Virus record (IMG/VR): IMGVR_UViG_3300023178_000329
Coordinates: 1 to 20,466 of that record
From: a virus
Length of the DNA: 20,466 nucleotides
Strand: one strand, 5' to 3'
Part shown: positions 6,774 to 13,008 of the stretch, piece by piece
Layout: each line of letters starts with the position of its first letter
How positions within the stretch are numbered: the first letter of the stretch is position 1
The notes under the pieces: model-generated
What the model was told of the DNA's origin: nothing
The model's database searches: none
Seen by the model: the letters and a program-made list of their open reading frames with translations, nothing else
Position numbers and translations under genes: made by a program

Positions 6774-9202
6774 TCGACCACCTTAAATTTGGTTGAAAGA
6801 AGCTGAAATAAGCTGTATGTTTGCCAATTCAAATCGTAATAATCGCTGGCCCCAATGTCTAAACCTCCAGGAACCGAATCGTTGGCACGCGATGTTACTT
6901 GAAATAGTCCAAACTCAGATAGGCCTTGATTTTCGCTATCTCCTGCGCCAAATGACCTTTGTCTAGTAACTCTGGAAACTAGAGAACCATCACCGCTCAA
7001 CAAGTCGATGCGAGTGCCCCCTGTGGTGTCTGTACTAACCATAAAGTAATAGGTACCTAACACTGCGATTATTTCCGTTCTCGCAGTGAAGCTGAAGGTA
7101 TACCAGTTGCTTTGCAAGATGAAGCCATCTGGCGTCATCTCTGCTCGGTAAACATTCGAGCCACTCATTCCATGGAAGTAGCATTTTCCATTTACGATTC
7201 TGGGCCCAAGAGAATAATAAGTGCTACTCCAGGTACTACCGGTTCCTACCTCGCTCAACTGCTGAAGAGTACCATCGCTAGTTGCTACCGTTACATATGC
7301 ACCGTAATTCTGGTTTGCCCCCCAAAGAGCATAGACTTTTTCGGGGTCGTCAGGGTCAAAAGCAGGATAATTGAAATAAGCGTTACCACCTGAGTACTCA
7401 GTAAAGTTATTCCCATCATAATATCCGCCAGGATGGCTGCTGTTGTAGCCAGAAGAAAATAGATACTTTTCATTTGCTATAAACTGGTAACTGTAGTACC
7501 AGTTGGTGCTTTTGCTGCTGCCTACATAAGTAGACCCATTCCACCAGTAGCGGTAGTCGCTGTTGGAAGCCCATTGGCTGACGTAAAAAGCTTGCTCTTT
7601 TGGGTACCAGCAAAGGCTTTGTTTGCTGGTACCACTCCAGTAAATAATTCGCCAAGTTCTACCGTAGTCAGCACTTAGGCAGTCCCTATTGTCTCCGGAT
7701 AATGCGCAGATAAACTGACCTGTAGGGTCAGAAGCCACACGATTACTGTACAAGGGGCCGTTGTACTTTGGCGCTGCAAAATACACATCGTTATCATCAA
7801 CGTGGAAAATGTGCGGAGGATATTCCGAATAACCCGCAATGCCAGCTATGTCACCGTTTCTGTCCTTGAAGGTTACAGAATTACCGTAAACGGTAGTGGC
7901 AAGGCTGCTTTCATAATTGTATTGACTTGTGTGGTTTACTTGAGTAAAGGTACTCGAAGAAGTTGCATACGCTGCCTTAACGCCAGTTGTGTAGCCAGTC
8001 ACCATGACCACAGTCTTGCCGGCAGTTACTTGAGGCTGTGCGCAATAAGTCCCCGTGGTGCTGGCAATAAGACGGCTAGTCCAAGCTCCGCCCAGTGTGT
8101 CTGCGGTGTAAACTTTGTTGTCGTTGATTTGCGTTGTAGTCCAAAAGTCACCCACGCTGTTGTAAACAGGCTTAAACCATGAAGCGGTAGACGGCATCGA
8201 CCAGTCGCTAAAGCTAGCGCCATTATCAGTGGAGTATTTTATGACGTTGGCGGCGTTGCTACCCGCCCTTAAGAATACAACACCATTTTCAACGTCTAAA
8301 ACTTCATAGGTACTGGTACCAACGGCTGCTCCCTGGCTCCAGTTAAGGCCATCATCATCCGAATAAAAAAGGTCTGTATCCGTATTTGAGAATACGTAAT
8401 GGCGACCGTTTACTCCGACACTCGGGTCATATTCAAAGCTAAGAACGCCGCTAGAGGCCAAGCCTGAAATAGTGATAGTGCCGCCGGCTGAGTCCCAACC
8501 AAAAATATTTTCGTCAGCGTTGTAAACATATCTTTTTATCTGGTTGGTGTTAGCAGTGTGTGCAGTAAGAAGAGAAGTGTTACTTACGCTGAAATCACCA
8601 TAAGTCGTATAACCATAATCGTAATCCCCAGTAGACCCTGTGTAGCCATAGTGGCGCTGCCGATAGGTGCCGTCATTTTTGTCGTACCCGATTATCCAGC
8701 TGGTACTTCCAAAATTGGTTAGGCCGCGGTTGAAGAACACAAAATTGTCATTTTCTTTTACCCTGCCATTCATCGTAGTGAATTGAGGATATTCGCTGTA
8801 GTGTTGGTCCCACACCAAATGCCCGTAGCCCTCGTAAGAAAAAAACTTTAGCGAAGCAGGAGTGGCCGCTACATCAAATTGGGCAATTGTAATAAAGCCC
8901 CCAGTTACGCCCGAAAAGAAAAGCTTGGCAAAATTTCCTGAAGCTGCTAAAGAAAACCCGCTTTTACCTGCAGCATCAAGAGTTACAGTGCTAAGGGGGG
9001 TTGGCGTTTCGTCGGCATTGACTCCCGAAATTGAAACAGAATCCCCCGCAGCGCCCTGAATATCAATCCAATAAGTTTGTCCCGAGGCAATATCGACAGA
9101 TATCGTGCCAGCGCCATTTAAGCTTGCAGCAGCAAGCACCGTCCATCCAGTGTCGGTTCCACCGGCCCCGCCCGCTCCGGGCTTAAATGTACTTACTGCC
9201 AT
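6770..9202 (-). CDS. Large receptor-binding tail protein with Asp-box beta-propeller repeats
   Basis: 810 aa from the ATG at 9202, sharing a TAATG junction with the preceding gene. Residues 1-115 form a Gly/Ala-rich beta domain that could attach it to the virion. The centre carries Asp-box motifs of the sialidase/BNR type: SDDDGLNW (281-288), STDNGASF (324-331), SADYGRTW (510-517) and a variant near TADTLGGAW (366-374). This suggests a six- or seven-bladed propeller. The region about 540-615 is unusually rich in Tyr, Trp, Asn, Ser and Gly. A separate beta domain occupies about 690-810. The likely role is host surface or glycan recognition at the tail tip. No sialidase catalytic set (Arg triad, Tyr/Glu pair) can be assigned, so enzyme activity is unproven. 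It is the largest gene of the minus-strand block. Confidence 0.8.
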   Translation of the reverse strand: MAVSTFKPGAGGAGGTDTGWTVLAAASLNGAGTISVDIASGQTYWIDIQGAAGDSVSISGVNADETPTPLSTVTLDAAGKSGFSLAASGNFAKLFFSGVTGGFITIAQFDVAATPASLKFFSYEGYGHLVWDQHYSEYPQFTTMNGRVKENDNFVFFNRGLTNFGSTSWIIGYDKNDGTYRQRHYGYTGSTGDYDYGYTTYGDFSVSNTSLLTAHTANTNQIKRYVYNADENIFGWDSAGGTITISGLASSGVLSFEYDPSVGVNGRHYVFSNTDTDLFYSDDDGLNWSQGAAVGTSTYEVLDVENGVVFLRAGSNAANVIKYSTDNGASFSDWSMPSTASWFKPVYNSVGDFWTTTQINDNKVYTADTLGGAWTSRLIASTTGTYCAQPQVTAGKTVVMVTGYTTGVKAAYATSSSTFTQVNHTSQYNYESSLATTVYGNSVTFKDRNGDIAGIAGYSEYPPHIFHVDDNDVYFAAPKYNGPLYSNRVASDPTGQFICALSGDNRDCLSADYGRTWRIIYWSGTSKQSLCWYPKEQAFYVSQWASNSDYRYWWNGSTYVGSSKSTNWYYSYQFIANEKYLFSSGYNSSHPGGYYDGNNFTEYSGGNAYFNYPAFDPDDPEKVYALWGANQNYGAYVTVATSDGTLQQLSEVGTGSTWSSTYYSLGPRIVNGKCYFHGMSGSNVYRAEMTPDGFILQSNWYTFSFTARTEIIAVLGTYYFMVSTDTTGGTRIDLLSGDGSLVSRVTRQRSFGAGDSENQGLSEFGLFQVTSRANDSVPGGLDIGASDYYDLNWQTYSLFQLLSTKFKVVE

Positions 9203-9534
9203 TATGCAATCTCGCTTCCGAATGCTTGGAACGTAAGGGCATCAGCCGTGCCAGACTGCACGGTGATTACATCTGTGGCTGCCAAGGTGATACCAACTGT
9301 GACAGCAGTAAAGTCGTTTGCGGTAACTGAGCCGTCGTACACTAGCGCATTGCCAGCAGCTGCAGCAGCTCCGGCAACTCGGACGAAAATTCGGCAGGTT
9401 GCGTCGGTGGCAGTGACATTGCTTACCACAATTGTGGAAATCACCGCCTCGGTGCTAGCTGGGACGGTGTACAGGTCAGCGTTTGCGGTGTCAGCAGGTG
9501 CTGCCTGTCCTAGTACTTTGTATGTAGTTGCCAT
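9202..9534 (-). CDS. Small virion-structural-type protein, 110 aa
   Basis: ATG at 9534, with TAATG junctions on both sides. It opens with MATTYKVLGQAAPADTANA and LYTVPAST, a pattern I associate with a family of small phage structural proteins that occurs near tail fibres. The rest is an Ala/Thr/Val-rich beta sandwich-like sequence (ISTIVVSNVTATDATCRIFV, then ITVQSGTADALTFQAF). There is no signal peptide, membrane span or catalytic motif. Its place between a fibre-base-like protein and the large receptor-binding protein suggests a connector or decoration protein of the tail fibre. The exact role is unknown. Confidence 0.7.
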   Translation of the reverse strand: MATTYKVLGQAAPADTANADLYTVPASTEAVISTIVVSNVTATDATCRIFVRVAGAAAAAGNALVYDGSVTANDFTAVTVGITLAATDVITVQSGTADALTFQAFGSEIA

Positions 9535-9821
9535 TAGCTTCCCATCAACATGAAGTGATTTTCAAGACCTGGAGGTGTGTAGTCCGTAATGTCTGCCATA
9601 ACGTGAGTGTGAGCAGAAGGGGTGAAGGTGCTGGGCACGTTCTCCAGCTTTGACCAGTCGGTTGCGTAGCCCAAAGAAGTCCAGGCGGTTGAGCCATCAC
9701 CAATCTTAAACTGAAGAGTGTCAGTCTCAACGCCGATTTCACCTACTGAAAGAGTAGGGTCGGCGCTAGTCCATTCGGCGGCTGTTCCTCGCCGCTGTTG
9801 CATCAGATTTACTGCAGGCAT
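9534..9821 (-). CDS. Tail-fibre base-like protein (Mtd/hyaluronate-lyase N-terminal-like domain), 95 aa
   Basis: ATG at 9821 with a GGAAGG site upstream on the minus strand. The segment QQRRGTAAEWTSADPTLSVG (8-27), followed by EIGVETDTLQFKIGDGSTAW, is the classic phage fibre N-terminal pattern seen in Mtd-N/hyaluronate-lyase-N-type domains, which fix fibres to the tail. After it comes SAHTHVMADITDY, a His-x-His link that in longer fibres leads into the shaft. Here the protein ends about 20 residues later (PPGLENHFMLMGS), so only the attachment part is present. It may act as a stand-alone adaptor, or be a shortened fibre whose tip is encoded by a neighbouring gene. Confidence 0.75.
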   Translation of the reverse strand: MPAVNLMQQRRGTAAEWTSADPTLSVGEIGVETDTLQFKIGDGSTAWTSLGYATDWSKLENVPSTFTPSAHTHVMADITDYTPPGLENHFMLMGS

Positions 9822-9857
9822 TAGACCTTCCTAGGGGACAAGATAATTCTACACCAT

Positions 9858-10445
9858 CTATAGCTGAACGTGGTATACACCAGCTATGTGAAAATTATCT
9901 GCTATGTCGAGGGTAACAGGCACATTGTAGGTAAAAGGGACGTCGCGCCCGTTAGAAGCAGTGCTGTAAAGCTTTAGTACATCAGACCCAGCATCAACGT
10001 GGCCGCTGATTGCGTACTGGTCACTGCCCGAAATGTCGTGGAGGCACCCGTCGCGCACTAAGAAAGCGTGGTCTGCAGCGAATGGCAGGGTTAGGTAGTA
10101 CTGCCCGCTACCGAAGCTTGTGATGTTGTCGAAGTCCACGTCAATCTGGAAGTGGCACAGGTTGCCAAAGATGGTGTAGCTGCCGGTAATCAGCGGGTCG
10201 CCAGTAAACGTTGGCTGGGTGCCATCTGTCCCGCCCAATGGAACGTAAACAGTGTCGCTGGCTGGGTCAAGGTCGGAAAGCTTTATCTTGTGCGAGTCTG
10301 TTCCGTCGTGACGGTGACTTCCTGGACTAGCCTGAAAAGCTTCTGGGCCTAGTGTATGATGTATAGCAGTAATGCCACTATCTACGTCCGTTACTAACGG
10401 CTCATTAGATTGCTGCAGATTTCGGTCGCGAGGTGAAAGTGGCAT
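9858..10445 (-). CDS. Tail fibre / minor tail protein with beta-rich C-terminal tip, 195 aa
   Basis: ATG at 10445, with no clear ribosome site. It is the first gene of the minus-strand block. The N-terminus (MPLSPRDRNLQQSNEPLVTD) leads to SHRHDGTDSHKIKLSDLDPA (43-62), a His-x-His fibre linker. From about residue 80 on there is a single beta-rich domain (SYTIFGNLCHFQIDVDFDN, YYLTLPFAADHAFLVRDG, and the end NFHIAGVYHVQL) of the jelly-roll-like kind often found at the tips of small phage fibres. It is a probable fibre or collar fibre of the virion. The start is 24 bases from the divergent resolvase-like gene. Confidence 0.75.
   Translation of the reverse strand: MPLSPRDRNLQQSNEPLVTDVDSGITAIHHTLGPEAFQASPGSHRHDGTDSHKIKLSDLDPASDTVYVPLGGTDGTQPTFTGDPLITGSYTIFGNLCHFQIDVDFDNITSFGSGQYYLTLPFAADHAFLVRDGCLHDISGSDQYAISGHVDAGSDVLKLYSTASNGRDVPFTYNVPVTLDIADNFHIAGVYHVQL
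10332..10360 (+). promoter_or_regulatory. Candidate rightward promoter for the packaging and head genes
   Basis: CTGAAA (10332-10337) and TATGAT (10355-10360) are separated by 17 bases, matching four and five of six sigma-70 consensus positions. The site lies inside the oppositely oriented fibre gene, about 110 bases before the ATG at 10470. Since the divergent gap is only 24 bases, a promoter for the rightward genes would be expected to sit in such a place. Confidence 0.35.
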
Positions 10446-10469
10446 GAAATAACTTTAGCAGAGGAGACC

Positions 10470-10904
10470 ATGAGTAAGGCTAAAGCAATAGGGACTCGCG
10501 CAGAAACTGCTGTACGAAATTATCTTCTATCAGTTGGGTACTCAGAGCTGGATGCGCACAGAAATGTGCTTACTGGCTCTGAAGACCAAGGAGACGTATG
10601 GCTCAGAGAAGCCAAGTGGGGTCTTATCGTCTTTGAAATCAAGGGCGGCAAAATGGCTAAGAACGCTAGCCATGAACAGTGTGTTAGGTGGCTTGAAGAA
10701 GCCGAAAGAGAGAGGGATAATGCTCAAGCCAATTTTGGCTTTGTTGTTACTCAGCGGGCTGGTGTGGGTTACCCACGTGCTGGCGAATGGTGGGCGTATG
10801 CCAGACTGGATGACGTACTTGCTCTATGCGGGAACGATTCTCGTCTTTACCCCCATGTCGTTAGGCTTAGCCTTAGGGAGCTAGTAGACCTAATAAATGC
10901 CTAG
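10470..10904 (+). CDS. PD-(D/E)XK nuclease, Holliday-junction-resolvase-like
   Basis: 144 aa, ATG at 10470 with GAGGAG just upstream. Motifs of an Hjc/VRR-type PD-(D/E)XK nuclease are visible: GTRAE with Glu12 in the first helix, an Asp in QGDVW (D42), and the Glu-x-Lys of VFEIKGGK (E56, K58). A helix with Glu and Arg residues and a beta strand FGFVVTQ follow. Such enzymes cut branched DNA. Directly before the large terminase, a role in resolving replication branches before packaging is reasonable. The gene shares an eight-base overlap, ATGCCTAG (10897-10904), with the terminase start. The name is by motif and context; a different structure-specific nuclease is possible. Confidence 0.78.
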   Translation: MSKAKAIGTRAETAVRNYLLSVGYSELDAHRNVLTGSEDQGDVWLREAKWGLIVFEIKGGKMAKNASHEQCVRWLEEAERERDNAQANFGFVVTQRAGVGYPRAGEWWAYARLDDVLALCGNDSRLYPHVVRLSLRELVDLINA

Positions 10905-12411
10905 GCAACAGAAGATAAATCCAGCCGAGCTGCTCTACCAGATGTCGGAGCAGATTCGCACGACATCTATCATGCCTAATCTAAACCGCTACAAGCCTCA
11001 CCAAAAGCAAGAAGACTTCGCAAAAGACCAGCACAAGCACAGGCTGTACATTGGGGGTAACCGTTCCGGTAAGACCGTTGCTGGCGTGGTAGAGGATATT
11101 CGCTACCTAAAAGGTGAGCATCCACACCGCAAAGTTCCAGAAGCCCCTGTCCGTGGCCGTGTAGTTGGGGTTGACTTTGCCTCTGGTATCGACAAGATTC
11201 TCTTGCCTCAGTTCGCTCAATGGACGCCAAAGAGCCTGCTAGTCAATGGCTCTTGGGAGGACAGCTACAGCAAAGAGCGAAGAGTCCTAAAGCTTGAAAA
11301 CGGCTCCTTCGTCGAGTTTATGTCCTACGACCAGGACTTGCAGAAGTTCGCTGGAACCTCTAGACATTTCGTCCATTTCGACGAGGAGCCGCCAGAATTA
11401 GTGTACGACGAATGCCGTGCTCGTTTGGTCGATACAAACGGAGATTGGTGGATGACGCTAACTCCAGTTGAGGGTATGGAGTATATCTACGAGCAGGTGT
11501 ACTTGCCAGGCAAAGAAGGCCACGACCTGTTCGGCGTTACCGAAGTAGAGATGTCGGACAACCCCTACCTAGAGCGTTCAGCAATCGAGGAGTACCTTGC
11601 CTCCCTAACGCCAGAGCAACGAGCCATTCGTGAAAAAGGGCAGTTCATTCAGGTTGGCGGTGCCGTCTTCAAGGACTTTAACCAGCTAACCCACACCATA
11701 CCGCCGGAGCACTTCAAGCTGACGCCTAAGCACCGCATATATGTCAGCGTGGACTACGGCTGGCGCGACCCTACTGCAATTCTTTGGCACGCAGTCGCCC
11801 CCAACGGCCACATCGTTACTTTCGCTGAGCACTATCAGTCCCACATGACTATTGCAGAGCACGTCGAGGTCTTCCATAAAAAGAACGCTGAGATGGGAAT
11901 CCAGCCTTACCTTGTGGTTGGAGACCCAGCACTTGCTCAAACAAACGGCATGAAGGGCACTAGCTATCAGCAGGAGTTCAACTTGCACGGGATGAATATC
12001 ATCATTGACATTATTCCTAAGAAGATTGGTGTTGGTCTAAACAAGATGCAGCAGTACATGAAGACCAACCCCAACACGGGCAAGCCGTTCTGGCAGGTTA
12101 CAGACGACTGTCCCAACCTGATTTCTGAGCTAGGAAAACTTAAATACAAGCGGCGTGCCAACAGGCAGCAGGAGTTCACGCTAAACAAACTAGAGGAGAT
12201 ACAAGACAAAGATAACCACGCATTTGATTCATCAAGATACTTTTTTACACTTATGGATGACTTGACACCTGATACGATAAAGGGACTAAAGGAGAGACTT
12301 ATGGACTTTGATGATACGCCTCCAATAGCTCAGTTCGATAATCGAAGAGACCCTGGCTATTCGGGATGGAAGTTCAGGTCATCCTCCGATGATGCTGTAG
12401 GATGGGAATAA
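10897..12411 (+). CDS. terL: Terminase large subunit
   Basis: 504 aa packaging motor. The N-terminal ATPase has Walker A GGNRSGKT (53-60), Walker B HFVHFDEEP (157-165) with catalytic Glu, and the coupling motif TLTP (187-190). The C-terminal RNase H-like nuclease shows three acidic residues: D286 in YVSVDYGWRDP, D343 in LVVGDPA, and D444 in NHAFDSSRYF. All expected active-site residues are present, so the protein appears intact. It would recognise concatemeric DNA with a small subunit, drive it through the portal and cut it. No small terminase subunit is identifiable in the window. The start overlaps the resolvase-like gene by eight bases and lacks its own strong ribosome site, which implies coupled translation. 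The stop forms a TAATG junction with the next gene. Confidence 0.95.
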   Translation: MPRQQKINPAELLYQMSEQIRTTSIMPNLNRYKPHQKQEDFAKDQHKHRLYIGGNRSGKTVAGVVEDIRYLKGEHPHRKVPEAPVRGRVVGVDFASGIDKILLPQFAQWTPKSLLVNGSWEDSYSKERRVLKLENGSFVEFMSYDQDLQKFAGTSRHFVHFDEEPPELVYDECRARLVDTNGDWWMTLTPVEGMEYIYEQVYLPGKEGHDLFGVTEVEMSDNPYLERSAIEEYLASLTPEQRAIREKGQFIQVGGAVFKDFNQLTHTIPPEHFKLTPKHRIYVSVDYGWRDPTAILWHAVAPNGHIVTFAEHYQSHMTIAEHVEVFHKKNAEMGIQPYLVVGDPALAQTNGMKGTSYQQEFNLHGMNIIIDIIPKKIGVGLNKMQQYMKTNPNTGKPFWQVTDDCPNLISELGKLKYKRRANRQQEFTLNKLEEIQDKDNHAFDSSRYFFTLMDDLTPDTIKGLKERLMDFDDTPPIAQFDNRRDPGYSGWKFRSSSDDAVGWE

Positions 12412-12941
12412 TGGCTAGAACATTTAGACTGGTTGAGCGCGGGCAATATGCCCCGCATCGCTGTATTGTCACGGGAATAACGGGTAAAGCCGATACTCCG
12501 TTGATTGATTTGGGTGCTGAGCCTGAGTACTATGGAAGGGTGTACTTGAGCTACGGAATCCTTGCGGCGCTCGCAGACCAGTTTGGTTTTGCGACACCAG
12601 AAGTAGCAAATGCGCTACGCACAGAAAACGAACAACTGAAAAAGAGACTAGACCGCGTACCTGCGGTGACCGAAAGGCTTGTAAATGACATTAGAGACAT
12701 CTCTATTAGTGTTACTGCTGACCTTCTTAGTGAGCCTACCCCTGTCGTTCTGGCTGATGACAAAAAGCCTGAACAAAGCAACGCAGGGGCTAATCTCGAC
12801 TACTTTGGAGACGACAAACCTCTTGAAGACAACAGTGAACCTGCTGTCGTCGAGAGACCCGCTAGCGTTCCAGCAAATAATGGCAGCAAGCGGAGTACCA
12901 ACAGCACCAAACCCAGAACAGGCAGTTCTGGTAAACGATAA
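12411..12941 (+). CDS. Hypothetical protein, 176 aa, with overlapping disordered tail
   Basis: Start chosen at the ATG at 12411, which shares TAATG with the terminase stop; an in-frame ATG at 12402 would add three residues. The first 60 or so residues look folded (RLVERGQYAPHRCIVTG, EYYGRVYLSYGILAALADQF). A short coiled coil follows near 65-80 (RTENEQLKKRLDRV). The C-terminal third is Ser/Asn/Pro/Lys-rich and probably disordered. That part is encoded by the same bases (12685-12941) as a second gene in another frame, which explains its odd composition. I do not recognise the family. Its place between terminase and portal suggests a packaging or head role. Confidence 0.7.
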   Translation: MARTFRLVERGQYAPHRCIVTGITGKADTPLIDLGAEPEYYGRVYLSYGILAALADQFGFATPEVANALRTENEQLKKRLDRVPAVTERLVNDIRDISISVTADLLSEPTPVVLADDKKPEQSNAGANLDYFGDDKPLEDNSEPAVVERPASVPANNGSKRSTNSTKPRTGSSGKR

Positions 12942-13008
12942 CTATCCTGAGGTAGATGAAGATGAGTATGATTTCGACGCCGTCCGAAAGGAATATGGCA
13001 TCCAGTGA
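12685..13008 (+). CDS. Small membrane protein overlapping the previous gene out of frame, 107 aa
   Basis: ATG at 12685 with AAGG seven bases upstream (GAAAGGCTTGTAAATG). 257 of its 324 bases are shared, in the +1 frame, with the preceding gene. The sequence looks like a real protein: one membrane helix (about 7-26, LLVLLLTFLVSLPLSFWLMT), a Lys just after it, an amphipathic stretch (QGLISTTLETTNLLKTTVNL), an SSRDPLAFQQI motif (about 56-66), and an acidic tail YPEVDEDEYDFD. From memory, similar one-span proteins with a S-K/R-DP-x-x-FQ motif lie before the portal in other phages. Its last 14 bases overlap the portal start at 12995. A membrane or assembly role is possible; a holin is not supported. 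Confidence 0.7.
   Translation: MTLETSLLVLLLTFLVSLPLSFWLMTKSLNKATQGLISTTLETTNLLKTTVNLLSSRDPLAFQQIMAASGVPTAPNPEQAVLVNDNYPEVDEDEYDFDAVRKEYGIQ

Noticed and set aside
7802-8182. 126-aa plus-strand frame inside the spike gene
   Set aside because: Antisense shadow of a convincing Asp-box protein; no ribosome site, cysteine-rich random composition.
6770-9202. Target of a diversity-generating retroelement
   Set aside because: Aromatic and Asn/Ser-rich patch is suggestive, but no reverse transcriptase, template repeat or accessory gene is seen in the window.
12685-13008. Holin
   Set aside because: A single membrane helix with a long acidic cytoplasmic-type tail between terminase and portal does not match a usual holin and no endolysin is adjacent.
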